Shown here in pieces: positions 8,049 through 18,284 of a DNA stretch of 64,000 nucleotides. Position numbers and translations under genes: made by a program. The stretch comes from Tenacibaculum sp. 1_MG-2023 (GTDB lineage Bacteria > Bacteroidota > Bacteroidia > Flavobacteriales > Flavobacteriaceae): positions 1-64,000 of the forward strand of contig NZ_JAUORH010000003.1 in NCBI RefSeq assembly GCF_030547425.1. Reading direction: 5' to 3'. The stretch's first letter is position 1, and every line of letters starts with the position of its first letter. Below the pieces are notes generated by a model. That model had not been told where the DNA came from. It saw nothing but the letters and a program-made list of their open reading frames with translations, and did no database searches.

Positions 8049-9902
8049 TTATTTGTCTAAAAAATCTTGATAAGCATTCTGACTAATAGCTTTTCCTAAT
8101 GAGTCTAAAGGTTGATAATTACCTTCTTGTATAACAGGTTTGTTGCTTACATAATCATATACAAAAGTTCCATTTTTAGAAATGGTTCCGAAACCTTTAT
8201 TAAATACATAATGCACATATTGATTTTCAGAGGTGTTAAAAATATTTTTTCCAAATTGAAACTGCTTTGGATTTCCTCCTAACATACCTGTTAAAGTATA
8301 TGCTAAATCACTCTGAGCACTAAAATTATCAATAGTAATTCCTGTTTTGTTAAGAGCTCCACCTAACCAAACCATTGGGATTTGAAACCTTTTAGGAGAA
8401 TTAAAATATCCTTTGTGTTTGGGTAATGGATGTCCGTGATCAGATAAAATAACAATTAACGTATTATCCCACCAAGGCTGTTTCTTAGCTTCGTTAATAA
8501 ATTTACCTATAGCCTTGTCTGTATAAGCTTGTGCGCTTCTGTATAAATTTTCTACTGATTTTTTACCAAACTTGTATTTGCCAGGGAATTCGTAAGGTTC
8601 GTGACTGGTAAGTGTAAGAGCTATTTCAAAAAAAGGTTCTTTTAGGGTAGGAGCTGATAAGTCTTTCATAAATCGATCTAAAAAGATATGATCGTGAGCT
8701 CCCCATTTTGAATTCCAATTTTCTTTATCAAATTCGGTTCCATCTACAATTTTATCTATTTTACCATTACGTAAGTAGGTAATCATGTTTCCAAAATTAC
8801 TATCTCCACCATAATAAAAACTAGTATTATAGCCTAGGTTTTTCATTTCTTTGGTAAGTATAGGTAGTTTTCTTGCCTTATATGGAATTTTCATGATGCT
8901 TTTTGTTGGCTGAGGATAATAGCCACTTAAAATAGCAGGAACTCCTTTATCTGTTCTGTCTCCATTTCCATAGAAATTGGTAAATAGAATACCTTCTTTA
9001 GCTAGCTTGTTTAGATTTACAGTAACATTAGGTTCGCCGCCTAAAGCACCAACAGCTTTTGCTGAAAGACTTTCCCAAATAAGTATAATAACATTTGGTT
9101 TTTTTGTGTTTAAAATAGAGTCTGTACTGGCTGTTAAAAGTTGATTTTTAGTGTTATTGATGATGTTTTTAGCAATATCACTTTTATAATGTGTATATGG
9201 ATTTTTACCATCAGTTTTATGACTAATCGTATTAGCGAAATTCCAAATAAAATTTACTGCAGCATGATTAGCAAACATATTCTTAGAGAAGTACACATTA
9301 CTTTGGTTAATAGGAATGTTAGCAAAACCACCTCTCATAGGAATAATTAAGCTTGCAATTAAAAGTAAAAATACAGGAGCTTCTAAAAAATGTCTTTTGC
9401 TTAATTTGCTAAGAGTTTTGTTTAAGGCCTTGTTAAAAAAGTAAATAGTAGCTACAGAAAGTAATACCCAAGCAAATATTCCGCCAACTAACTGTAAAGT
9501 ACTCACTGAAGCTAGCATAGCTTTAGGAGTGTTGATGTAATTTAAAACTGTAACATCTATACGAACCCCCCAAAATTTATACAAAGACATGTCTGTTAAC
9601 ATAAATAAGTTGATAACCAAAAGGATTGGGAAGGTATACCCTTTAATAATATAACCAATTATTTTCTTAGGAATCCAGATTGAAAGCAAGATGATTAAAA
9701 AAGGAATGGCAGCTAAATAAGCAGCAAAAGAAAAATCTAATTGAATACCGTATAAAAATGTTCTTAAAGTGGTAAAAAAACTTAACTCTGAAGTTTTATC
9801 AAAATAATATATTAAAAATAAAAAGCGAGCGAGTAAAAAATATACTACCCACAAGAAATAATATGTAACACTAAAAAGAAACCTGTTTTTAAAGTTAGTC
9901 AT
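8049..9902 (-). CDS. LTA synthase-like membrane sulfatase-fold transferase
   Basis: The 617-residue protein has about five membrane segments in the first 190 residues, then an extracytoplasmic sulfatase/alkaline-phosphatase domain. Metal and nucleophile positions are visible: E277 in LIWESLS, the likely nucleophile T317 in NGDRTDKG, HEP near 434, and the SDHGH metal motif near 490. The family includes lipoteichoic acid synthases, phosphoglycerol transferases of osmoregulated glucans and phosphoethanolamine transferases. A Gram-negative flavobacterium has no teichoic acid, so a phospho-group transferase acting on a glycan or lipid is more likely; the substrate cannot be read from the sequence. 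It follows tsaD after 17 bp and is probably co-transcribed. Confidence 0.85.
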   Translation of the reverse strand: MTNFKNRFLFSVTYYFLWVVYFLLARFLFLIYYFDKTSELSFFTTLRTFLYGIQLDFSFAAYLAAIPFLIILLSIWIPKKIIGYIIKGYTFPILLVINLFMLTDMSLYKFWGVRIDVTVLNYINTPKAMLASVSTLQLVGGIFAWVLLSVATIYFFNKALNKTLSKLSKRHFLEAPVFLLLIASLIIPMRGGFANIPINQSNVYFSKNMFANHAAVNFIWNFANTISHKTDGKNPYTHYKSDIAKNIINNTKNQLLTASTDSILNTKKPNVIILIWESLSAKAVGALGGEPNVTVNLNKLAKEGILFTNFYGNGDRTDKGVPAILSGYYPQPTKSIMKIPYKARKLPILTKEMKNLGYNTSFYYGGDSNFGNMITYLRNGKIDKIVDGTEFDKENWNSKWGAHDHIFLDRFMKDLSAPTLKEPFFEIALTLTSHEPYEFPGKYKFGKKSVENLYRSAQAYTDKAIGKFINEAKKQPWWDNTLIVILSDHGHPLPKHKGYFNSPKRFQIPMVWLGGALNKTGITIDNFSAQSDLAYTLTGMLGGNPKQFQFGKNIFNTSENQYVHYVFNKGFGTISKNGTFVYDYVSNKPVIQEGNYQPLDSLGKAISQNAYQDFLDK

Positions 9903-9919
9903 TGTAGTAAAAAAGAGAT

Positions 9920-10948
9920 TTATTCTGTAACCTTTAAACGAGCTTTGGCTGTTACAGAAATATCAGAATAATCGTTGTTTAAGTATTTTAAATATCCGGC
10001 TATTGCAATCATAGCAGCATTATCGGTGGTGTATTCAAATTTAGGAATGTAAGTTGTCCACCCCCAGTGTTTTTCAGCTAAAATTAAGCGTTTTCGTATT
10101 TCTGAATTAGCAGAAACCCCACCAGCAATTGCTATGTGTTTGATGCCAGTTTGTTTTACAGTATTTTTAAGCTTATCCATTAATATTTCAATAATAGTAT
10201 ATTGAATAGAAGCGCAGATATCGTTAAGATTTTCTTTAATAAAGTTAGGGTTTTCTTTTACATTCCTTTGTATAAAATATAAGATTCCAGTTTTTAATCC
10301 ACTAAAACTAAATTCTAAATCACCCACTTTAGGTTTGGTAAATTTAAAAGCTTTAGGATTTCCTAATTGAGCATATTTATCAATTAAAGGTCCGCCAGGA
10401 TAAGGTAATCCTAATATTTTTGCTGATTTGTCAAAAGCTTCTCCAACCGCATCATCAATCGTTTCACCTAAAATTTCCATTTCAAAATGATTGGTAATTT
10501 TTACAATTTGTGTGTGTCCACCGCTAATGGTTAAACAAACAAAAGGAAATGGAGGTGTTTTACTTTCTTCTTCATCAATAAAATGAGCTAAAATATGTGC
10601 CTGCATGTGGTTCACATCTATTAAAGGAATGTTTAACCCTAAAGCTAAAGATTTAGCAAAAGAAGTACCAACTAATAAAGAGCCCATTAATCCAGGGCCA
10701 CGAGTAAAGGCAATAGTATTTAAATTGTGTTTAGTTATGCCAGCTTGTTCAATAGCTTGTTGCACAACAGGAACAATGTTTTGTTGGTGGGCTCTTGAAG
10801 CTAGCTCAGGAACCACACCACCGTATTTAGCATGCACTTCTTGGCTTGCAACAACATTACTTAATACTTTTCCGTTACAAATTACTGAAGCACTTGTGTC
10901 ATCACAAGAACTTTCAATACCTAAAATATAGATGTTTTCTGTACTCAA
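9920..10948 (-). CDS. tsaD: tRNA N6-adenosine threonylcarbamoyltransferase
   Basis: TsaD, with TsaB and TsaE, moves the threonylcarbamoyl group to A37 of tRNAs that read ANN codons (t6A). The 342 residues are the normal length. The N-terminal ASKHA motif GIESSCDDTSAS is at 10-21, and the metal ligands H114 and H118 lie in NHMQAHILAH. SGGHTQIV, GEAFDKSAK, the glycine-rich PYPGGP and IAGGVSANS are all present. It is divergent from tamB. Confidence 0.97.
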   Translation of the reverse strand: MSTENIYILGIESSCDDTSASVICNGKVLSNVVASQEVHAKYGGVVPELASRAHQQNIVPVVQQAIEQAGITKHNLNTIAFTRGPGLMGSLLVGTSFAKSLALGLNIPLIDVNHMQAHILAHFIDEEESKTPPFPFVCLTISGGHTQIVKITNHFEMEILGETIDDAVGEAFDKSAKILGLPYPGGPLIDKYAQLGNPKAFKFTKPKVGDLEFSFSGLKTGILYFIQRNVKENPNFIKENLNDICASIQYTIIEILMDKLKNTVKQTGIKHIAIAGGVSANSEIRKRLILAEKHWGWTTYIPKFEYTTDNAAMIAIAGYLKYLNNDYSDISVTAKARLKVTE

Positions 10949-10968
10949 ATCTTTTCGGATTTAGGTTG

Positions 10969-10976
10969 CAAAAATA
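10969..10976 (-). promoter_or_regulatory. candidate -7 box (TATTTTTG) for tsaD
   Basis: TATTTTTG on the minus strand lies 20 bp before the tsaD start and fits TAnnTTTG, giving a very short leader. Confidence 0.45.
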
Positions 10977-11130
10977 TTGATATTACGTTAGATTTTCGTT
11001 AAAAATAAGATTTCTTTAAAATAAGGCAGCATTTTTGCAGTTTGCTGATTACTTTTGTTAAACAGGATTACAAATAAGGGAAGTTATTAAAAGATTAGGG
11101 AATATAGTAGGTAGAATAATAAAGTACGCT

Positions 11131-14100
11131 GTGCTTTTTTTACTCTTGCTTTTTATTTTACTATCATTACCTATTGTACAAAGTCAACTTGCTAAGTATG
11201 CAACTAATTGGGTAAATAAAGAATTCAACACCAATATTGTTGTAAAAAAGATTGATTTGTCTTGGTTTGGAAGTGTTCAGTTAAAAGATATTGAGATTAG
11301 AGACCACCACAAAGACACATTAATATTTGTAAATAATTTAAGCACTTCCTTATCAAACGCTAAGCGTGTATTAGAAAATCAAGTAGATTTAGGGGAAGCC
11401 TCTTTAGGTGGAGTTCATTTTTATATGAAGACATATAAAGGTGAAAAGAATGATAATATGTCTATTTTCATAGATAGTTTTGAAGATGGAAAACCAAGAG
11501 ATAGTTTAGCAGCACCGTTTATTCTAAAAAGTGATAAAATTTCCTTAGATGGTTTAACTTTTAAATTACTAGATGAGAATAAAGGAGATCCTCTTGAGTT
11601 TGCAGCATACAATGCTGGGGCTGAGTTAAATGATTTTTCAATTGTTGGACCTGATGTTTCTATGAAAATAAGGAACATGTTTTTTACAGGAAATAGAGGA
11701 GTAAATGTGTCGAATTTATCCACTGACTTTACATATACAAGGTCCTTTATGGATTTTAAGAACACAACATTAGAAACAGATAATAAAACCAAGCTTCAAG
11801 CTAAAATTAAGTTTACCTACAACCGAAAAGACTTTGTGAACTTTAATGATAAGGTAAGAATAAAAGCAAAGTTTCAAGAAAGTGTAGTTTCAGTAAAAGA
11901 TTTAAATAAACTTTACAATGAAATTGGTGGGCAGGACTTTCTATATATAAGCGGAGATATTGATGGTGTACTAAATAATTTCAGTGCTAATAATGTAAGA
12001 GTACATTCAAAGGGAGGTATGAGAATTATTGGAAATATGGGATTTGTTAATGCTGTTAAAACCAGTAGAGGTTTTGTTTTTGATGCAGACTTAGATAATC
12101 TTACCGCAAATTATTACCAATTAAGAAATGTACTACCAAATTTATTAGGAAGAACATTGCCAACGGAATTTCAAAGACTAGGTAATTTTACGTTGAATGG
12201 AATAGTGAGAGTAACACCACAACAAATGGATGCTACTGTATCAGTAAAATCAGAGATAGGGACTGCAATTTCTGATTTACAGTTAACAAATATTGATAAT
12301 ATTGATGCAGCAAAATACACAGGTGAGGTTGAGTTTAAAAATTTTGATCTTGGTGTTTTTGCAAATGACCCTGTATTAGGAACCGTTTCATTAAAAGCAG
12401 ATGTAAATGGTAGTGGGTTTAATGTTGATAATGTTAATACCATAATTATAGGAAAAGTAAGTAGTTTATTTTTTAATGAATATGAGTATAAAAATTTACA
12501 GGTAAACGGACAGTTTCAAAACAAAAAGTTTGATGGTTTGCTAAATGCAGAAGATGATAATTTTAAATTAAAATTTGAAGGGTTAGCCGATTTTTCATCA
12601 GAAATTAACAAATTTGACTTTATTGCGAATGTTGATAGAATTGATTTGAAAAAAACAAACTTATTCACTCGTGATAGTATCTCTGAGTTAAAAGGGAATA
12701 TTAACTTAAATATTTCAGGGAATACATTTGACGATATTGTAGGAAAAGCAACTTTTAAAAACCTAGTATACACAAATCAAAAACAGAGCTATCCTTTTAA
12801 GAGTTTTGAAGTAAACTCATCTGTAAAAGATAGTATAAAAACGATTGAAGTAAACTCAGAAGATATTGTAAAAGGAAGTGTAAAAGGTAAGTTTTCTTTT
12901 GAAGAATTACTGCCAATAACCCAAAACGCTTTAGGTAGCGTATATACGAACTACCGCCCTCACGAAGTGGCACCAAATCAATTTTTAGATTTTGATTTCA
13001 CAATTTATAATCAAATTATCGATGTGTTTTTACCAAATATTTCAATAGGAAAAAATACAAGATTAAAAGGACGCATTAATTCAGATAAAAACTCACTAAA
13101 ACTTACATTTGAGTCTCCAGAAATAAATGCATATAAAAATATAATTGAAGGAGTAGTGTTAAGGCTGGATAATAAAAACCCACTATATAACACTCACTTA
13201 ACAGCAAAAAAAGTCAATACAAAGTATTATAATATTGAAAAGCTAAACCTGTTAAACCGTACTCAAAATGATACATTATTTTTTAAATCGGTTTTTAAAG
13301 GAGGGAAAGATTATGGCGAGAGTTTTAATTTAGATTTTTTTTATACAATTAATGAGCTACAAAAATCTGTTGTAGGAATTCAAAAATCGACATTATATTA
13401 CAAAGGTTTTGATTGGGAAGTAAATCCTAATGACGATAAGAATAATAAAGTGACATTTGATTTGCAAAAGGATGATTTTACAATTAGTCCATTTGTTTTT
13501 AAATCAGGAGAACAAAAAATAGATTTTAAAGGAATTGTAAGGGATAGTACCTACAAAGACATACAAGCTAACTTTAATAAAGTAAAACTAGCTAGCTTTT
13601 TACCCCCAGTAGATAGTTTAAAACTAGATGGAAAACTAAATGGTACATTAGAGTTCAAACAAGAAAATAAAACAGTAGCTCCTAAAGGGAGTTTGTATGT
13701 TGAGGATTTTTATATAAACAATTACTCACAAGGAAATTTAGCGTTGAATGTTACAGGAGATAATTCCTACGAAAAATATGACGTCAACTTATATTTAGAA
13801 AGTGAAAACGCAAAAAACATTTCAGCTACAGGAGAAGTTGACTTTTCAAGAGAAAGACCAATTATAGATTTAGATATTTACCTGAAAGAGTATGATATTG
13901 GAGCTTTCGGACCGTTAGGAGAAGGTGTCTTATCTAAACTAAGAGGAAAAGTAACAGGAGATTTTACGGCAAAAGGTTATTTAAGAAACCCAGATTTTAA
14001 TGGAGTTCTAAACTTTGAAAATGCAGGATTAGCTTTTCCGTATTTAAACGTAGATTTTGATTTAAAAGGAAACACGAGCGTAGTTTTAGATAAACAAGAA

Positions 14101-15537
14101 TTTGTTTTTAAAGACATAATATTAGAGGATACAAAATACCTAACACAGGGAGATTTATCAGGAAGTATTGTGCATCAAAATTTTGAAGACTGGTTCTTGA
14201 ATTTTGATATTAATACTCAAAATTTACTGATTTTAGATACACAAGAGACAGAAGAATCTCAATATTACGGAACTGGGTTTTTAGACGGTGAAGCAAAAAT
14301 TAGAGGACTTACCAGCTATTTAGATATAGAGGTTAATGGAAGAACAAATAAAGGAACTCTTTTTGTAATTCCGTTAAGTGATGTTAAAACAATAGATAAT
14401 TATAAGTTAATCCGATTTAAAACAGGAGAAGAAGAAGAGGGATCAAAAGGGAAAGTTATTGGTGATATAAAAGGACTTGATTTAAGATTAGATTTAGCTG
14501 TAACAAAAGATGCTGTAGCTCAAGTAGTAATTGATAAAGTTTCGGGAAGTGAATTAAAAGGAAGTGGTGAAGGAAATCTTAGAATAGATATTGATACAAG
14601 AGGGAAATTTAATATGTTCGGAGATTTTACGGTAGATAATGGTTTTTACAACTTCAAGTATGCAGGAATAACAAAGCCTTTTATAGTACAAAAAGGAGGA
14701 ACTATTTCTTGGAATGGAGATCCTTATGAAGCTGATTTAGATATAACAGCAGTTTATAGAACCAAAGCAAACCCAGCACAGTTATTAGATAATATCAATT
14801 CAAATCGTAAAATTCCAATTGACTTATACACAAAAATTACAGGAGGATTATTTAGTTCAAAACAAGAGTTTGATATTAAAATACCAAATGCAAATTCAAC
14901 AGTAAGTTCAGAGTTAGAGTTTTTATTAAACGAGAATGATTTAAATACAAAAATGCAACATTTCTCGTTTTTATTAGCTTTTGGTACATTTTATAATGCG
15001 GATGCTATTGGTAATAGTGCAAGTTCAGGAATTACAGGAACAGCCTCTGAAATTGCCTCAAGTATTTTAACAAATATGTTAAATAGCGATGGAAACAAAT
15101 TTCAATTAGGAGTTGGGTATACGCAAGGAGATAGGGGAAATGTTGATAACCTTAATTCGGATGATCAAGTAGATGTGTCTGTGTCAACGCAGTTAACTGA
15201 TAGAGTGTTGGTTAATGGTAAAGTAGGGGTGCCAGTAGGAACTAATACACAAACTAGTGTTGTTGGAGAAGTAAAAGTAGAAGTTCTTTTAAATGAAGAA
15301 GGTAACTTAAGAGGTACGGTATTTAACCGTCAAAATGAAGTGCAATATTCTACCGAAGAAGAAGGGTATACGCAAGGAATAGGTATCTCATACCAAGTTA
15401 ATTTTAATAACTTGCGCGACTTAGGAAGAAAATTAGGGTTGAATAAAAAAAGAGTAAAAAGAGATACTTTAAAAGATAGTATTCCGCCAAAAAAGAAAAA
15501 AGGGCTGATAAACTTTAAATCTAAAGAGAAAAAATAA
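11131..15537 (+). CDS. tamB: TamB-like inner membrane/periplasmic AsmA-family protein (DUF490)
   Basis: The 1468-residue protein has one N-terminal membrane anchor, a very long stretch of repeating beta-strand sequence, and a C-terminal TamB domain (from about 1050) ending in a basic tail. Proteins of this family bridge the periplasm and help move phospholipids or assemble outer-membrane proteins. I use the GTG at 11131 as start. The frame is open further upstream, to a stop near 11057, and encodes KRLGNIVGRIIKYAV, a plausible basic lead-in to the anchor, but no ATG, GTG or TTG is available there. It heads a plus-strand run with two DUF368 genes, aroE and the DUF349 gene. Confidence 0.88.
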   Translation: MLFLLLLFILLSLPIVQSQLAKYATNWVNKEFNTNIVVKKIDLSWFGSVQLKDIEIRDHHKDTLIFVNNLSTSLSNAKRVLENQVDLGEASLGGVHFYMKTYKGEKNDNMSIFIDSFEDGKPRDSLAAPFILKSDKISLDGLTFKLLDENKGDPLEFAAYNAGAELNDFSIVGPDVSMKIRNMFFTGNRGVNVSNLSTDFTYTRSFMDFKNTTLETDNKTKLQAKIKFTYNRKDFVNFNDKVRIKAKFQESVVSVKDLNKLYNEIGGQDFLYISGDIDGVLNNFSANNVRVHSKGGMRIIGNMGFVNAVKTSRGFVFDADLDNLTANYYQLRNVLPNLLGRTLPTEFQRLGNFTLNGIVRVTPQQMDATVSVKSEIGTAISDLQLTNIDNIDAAKYTGEVEFKNFDLGVFANDPVLGTVSLKADVNGSGFNVDNVNTIIIGKVSSLFFNEYEYKNLQVNGQFQNKKFDGLLNAEDDNFKLKFEGLADFSSEINKFDFIANVDRIDLKKTNLFTRDSISELKGNINLNISGNTFDDIVGKATFKNLVYTNQKQSYPFKSFEVNSSVKDSIKTIEVNSEDIVKGSVKGKFSFEELLPITQNALGSVYTNYRPHEVAPNQFLDFDFTIYNQIIDVFLPNISIGKNTRLKGRINSDKNSLKLTFESPEINAYKNIIEGVVLRLDNKNPLYNTHLTAKKVNTKYYNIEKLNLLNRTQNDTLFFKSVFKGGKDYGESFNLDFFYTINELQKSVVGIQKSTLYYKGFDWEVNPNDDKNNKVTFDLQKDDFTISPFVFKSGEQKIDFKGIVRDSTYKDIQANFNKVKLASFLPPVDSLKLDGKLNGTLEFKQENKTVAPKGSLYVEDFYINNYSQGNLALNVTGDNSYEKYDVNLYLESENAKNISATGEVDFSRERPIIDLDIYLKEYDIGAFGPLGEGVLSKLRGKVTGDFTAKGYLRNPDFNGVLNFENAGLAFPYLNVDFDLKGNTSVVLDKQEFVFKDIILEDTKYLTQGDLSGSIVHQNFEDWFLNFDINTQNLLILDTQETEESQYYGTGFLDGEAKIRGLTSYLDIEVNGRTNKGTLFVIPLSDVKTIDNYKLIRFKTGEEEEGSKGKVIGDIKGLDLRLDLAVTKDAVAQVVIDKVSGSELKGSGEGNLRIDIDTRGKFNMFGDFTVDNGFYNFKYAGITKPFIVQKGGTISWNGDPYEADLDITAVYRTKANPAQLLDNINSNRKIPIDLYTKITGGLFSSKQEFDIKIPNANSTVSSELEFLLNENDLNTKMQHFSFLLAFGTFYNADAIGNSASSGITGTASEIASSILTNMLNSDGNKFQLGVGYTQGDRGNVDNLNSDDQVDVSVSTQLTDRVLVNGKVGVPVGTNTQTSVVGEVKVEVLLNEEGNLRGTVFNRQNEVQYSTEEEGYTQGIGISYQVNFNNLRDLGRKLGLNKKRVKRDTLKDSIPPKKKKGLINFKSKEKK

Positions 15538-15549
15538 CCAAACTATTTT

Positions 15550-16473
15550 ATGAGTAGAACAAGTAAGGATTACCTTGTAATCATGTTAAAAGGAATGGCT
15601 ATGGGAGCTGCAGATGTAGTTCCAGGTGTTTCAGGAGGTACCATCGCTTTTATTTCAGGGATTTATGAAGAGCTATTAGGCTCTATAAGTAATATCAATA
15701 TAAAATTACTTAAAACCTTACAAAAAGAAGGTTTTAAATCAGCGTGGAAACAGGTAAACGGTAATTTTTTAGTATCTCTTTTTGTTGGGATTTTTATTAG
15801 TATCGTTTCGTTAGCAAAAATGATTTCTTGGTTATTAGTAAATCACCCAATTTTAGTATGGTCTTTTTTCTTTGGCTTAGTATTAGCAAGCGTTATTTAT
15901 ATAGCAAAACAGGTAACTCAATGGAATCTTGTTTCAGGAGTTCTATTAATTTTAGGAGCGATACTCGCTTACTATATAACAACATTAAACCCACTAGTTT
16001 CAGAACATTCATCAATGTCGTTTATGTTTTTAGCAGGCGCTATAGCAATTTGTGCAATGATTTTACCAGGTATTTCAGGGTCTTTTATTTTGGTGTTATT
16101 AGGGGCCTATAAACCAGTTTTAGCAGCTGTAAATAACCGTGATTTTACAACTATAACATTTGTTGCTTTAGGAGCAATAGTAGGCTTGCTAACGTTTTCA
16201 AGAGTTTTGAAATACTTGTTTTCAAATTATAAAAATTATACGCTAGTTGTGTTAACAGGGTTTATTATAGGTTCATTAAATAAAATCTGGCCATGGAAAA
16301 AAGTACTGACTTATAGAACCAATTCTCATGGAGAACAAGTTCCTTTTAATGAGTTATCTATTTCTCCGTTTTCTTATGATGGAAACCCTCAATTAATGTA
16401 TGCAACTGTGTTGGCCTTAATTGGTTTCGGACTTATTTTATTACTAGAAAAAATAGCAGTAAAAAAGCATTAG
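15550..16473 (+). CDS. DUF368 polyprenyl-phosphate transporter, first copy
   Basis: DUF368 proteins (PopT family) are polytopic membrane proteins shown in other bacteria to recycle undecaprenyl phosphate across the inner membrane for wall and glycan synthesis. This 307-residue copy shows both halves of the internally repeated fold: GAADVVPGVSGGTIAFISG near the N-terminus and AICAMILPGISGSFILVLLG near residue 175, each a helical re-entrant motif. About 8 membrane segments are visible. It starts 12 bp after tamB, which fits an envelope-assembly unit. It shares its family with the next gene. Confidence 0.9.
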   Translation: MSRTSKDYLVIMLKGMAMGAADVVPGVSGGTIAFISGIYEELLGSISNINIKLLKTLQKEGFKSAWKQVNGNFLVSLFVGIFISIVSLAKMISWLLVNHPILVWSFFFGLVLASVIYIAKQVTQWNLVSGVLLILGAILAYYITTLNPLVSEHSSMSFMFLAGAIAICAMILPGISGSFILVLLGAYKPVLAAVNNRDFTTITFVALGAIVGLLTFSRVLKYLFSNYKNYTLVVLTGFIIGSLNKIWPWKKVLTYRTNSHGEQVPFNELSISPFSYDGNPQLMYATVLALIGFGLILLLEKIAVKKH

Positions 16474-16506
16474 AAAATAACTAACTTAGCGTTCTAATTA
16501 AACAGC

Positions 16507-17520
16507 ATGAGCATGTATAAAGAGCGCACGCTATCACAAAAAATAAATCTTTTTTTAAAAGGATTGATAATGGGAGGAGCTAATAAAGTGCCGGGAGTTT
16601 CTGGTGGTATGGTGGCTTTTGTGATGGGGTTTTATGAAGAACTTATTTATACTTTTCAAAGAATAAATGGTAAAGCTTTTAAATTGTTGCTTAACGGTCG
16701 TTTTAAAAGTTTTGCTAGTTATACCAATTTACAGTTTTTAGTATGGGTAATGGGAGGAAGTATGTTTAGCTACTTCAGTGTTTCTCTTGTTTTAGATTAC
16801 TTCTTAAGAAATTATCAACTATATGTATGGTCATGGTTCTTTGGAATGATTATAGGCTCCATTTACTACATATCAAAAGATTTTGGAGATTGGAAACCTA
16901 AAACTATTTTAGGGTTACTAATAGGAGTTTCAGTAGGTGTCTCCATAAGTTTTATGACACCAGCAACAGAAAATGACAACTTGTGGTTTGTGTTTCTATG
17001 TGGGATAATAGGAGTCTCAGGAATGACATTACCAGGGCTTTCAGGCTCATTTATTCTCATATTATTAGGGAACTATGTGATGCTGTTGGTAGATAGTGTA
17101 AATGTGCTAGGGAATGTAATAGCCAACCTATTGTCTGGAAACTTTGAAGTATTAAATGATCAGGTAAAAGTACGTTACTTAAAAATTATAGGAGTTTTTA
17201 CAGCAGGTTCAGCGTTTGGTCTTGTGTCTATTTCACATGTTTTGGGTTATGTTTTAAAAAGATGGCATCAAATTGTAACAGCAATTATCATAGGTTTTAT
17301 TACAGGATCATTAGGGGTTGTTTGGCCATGGAAAGAAACTATTTATAAGAAAGAAGAAGGTGCATTTTTGTTAGATCAAAGCGGAAATAAAATTATAGAA
17401 AATTACCAAAGATTTATTCCGAATTTTAACAATCAAGAAACATGGATTTCAATAGGATTTATTATTATTGGAGTTGCATTAATATTAATTATTGATTTTT
17501 ATGACCAAAAAAGAAAATAA
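16507..17520 (+). CDS. DUF368 polyprenyl-phosphate transporter, second copy
   Basis: This 337-residue paralog of the preceding gene carries the same two motifs, GGANKVPGVSGGMVAFVMG near residue 25 and GMTLPGLSGSFILILLGNY near residue 175. The C-terminal loop before the last helix is longer. Sequence identity with copy one is moderate by eye, so the duplication is old and the copies may differ in substrate or condition of use. ATG 16507 is used; ATG 16513 is also possible. Its 3' end overlaps aroE by 20 bp. Confidence 0.9.
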   Translation: MSMYKERTLSQKINLFLKGLIMGGANKVPGVSGGMVAFVMGFYEELIYTFQRINGKAFKLLLNGRFKSFASYTNLQFLVWVMGGSMFSYFSVSLVLDYFLRNYQLYVWSWFFGMIIGSIYYISKDFGDWKPKTILGLLIGVSVGVSISFMTPATENDNLWFVFLCGIIGVSGMTLPGLSGSFILILLGNYVMLLVDSVNVLGNVIANLLSGNFEVLNDQVKVRYLKIIGVFTAGSAFGLVSISHVLGYVLKRWHQIVTAIIIGFITGSLGVVWPWKETIYKKEEGAFLLDQSGNKIIENYQRFIPNFNNQETWISIGFIIIGVALILIIDFYDQKRK

Positions 17521-18262
17521 GCATTTATATGCTTTAGTAGGAAAGAACATTTCGTACTCATTTTCTCGTGGATATTTTACCGAAAAGTTTGAAAAATTAG
17601 ATTTAAAAAATCATGAGTATATCAATTTTGATATTCAATCTATACACGAACTTCCTCAAAAAATAAAAGAAAATAAAAAGCAGTTAAAAGGAATGAATGT
17701 GACCATTCCGTACAAACTAGATGTTTTTAATTTTTTAGATAGAATAGATAAGAAAGCCTTAAAAGTAGGAGCGGTCAATACTATTAAAATTACTAAAAAA
17801 GGAAGGTTAAAAGGATATAATACTGATGTGTATGGTTTTAAAAAGTCACTAAAACCATTGCTAAAAAAACATCATAAAAAAGCCTTGATCTTAGGAACAG
17901 GAGGTGCTTCAAAAGCAGTAGCTTTTGCATTTGAAAGTCTAGGGATGAAGTATAAATATGTATCGAGAACTCCTGAAGGAAAAAAACAGATTTCGTATCA
18001 AGATATTACTAAAGAACTTACTGAGTCATACTCTGTTATTGTAAACTGTACACCTCTAGGTACACACCCAAATGTAGAGAACTGCCCAGATATTCCGTAT
18101 GAATTTTTGTCAGACAAACACCTGTTATATGACTTAATATACAATCCATCAGAAACCACTTTTTTACGCAAAGGAAAAAAACAGGGAACAACCATAAAAA
18201 ACGGATTAGAGATGTTAGAACTTCAAGCAGAGAAAGCTTGGAAAATATGGAACAATAGCTAA
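17501..18262 (+). CDS. aroE: shikimate dehydrogenase
   Basis: AroE reduces 3-dehydroshikimate to shikimate with NADPH in aromatic amino acid and menaquinone precursor synthesis. The 253-residue protein shows the substrate site NVTIPYKLD with catalytic K72, the partner D109 in GYNTDVYGF, and the nucleotide loop LGTGGASKAVAF near 134. I chose ATG 17501; an ATG at 17492 in the same frame would add three residues. The overlap with the upstream gene indicates translational coupling. Confidence 0.95.
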   Translation: MTKKENKHLYALVGKNISYSFSRGYFTEKFEKLDLKNHEYINFDIQSIHELPQKIKENKKQLKGMNVTIPYKLDVFNFLDRIDKKALKVGAVNTIKITKKGRLKGYNTDVYGFKKSLKPLLKKHHKKALILGTGGASKAVAFAFESLGMKYKYVSRTPEGKKQISYQDITKELTESYSVIVNCTPLGTHPNVENCPDIPYEFLSDKHLLYDLIYNPSETTFLRKGKKQGTTIKNGLEMLELQAEKAWKIWNNS

Positions 18263-18284
18263 AATTTTAAAAACTAAAATAAAA

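Noticed and set aside
8049..9902. True lipoteichoic acid synthase
   Set aside because: The organism shows Gram-negative outer-membrane features, so only the family fold is claimed, not the substrate.
15828..16112. 94-residue plus-strand frame inside the first DUF368 gene
   Set aside because: It is an alternative frame of a clear membrane protein gene with no family resemblance.
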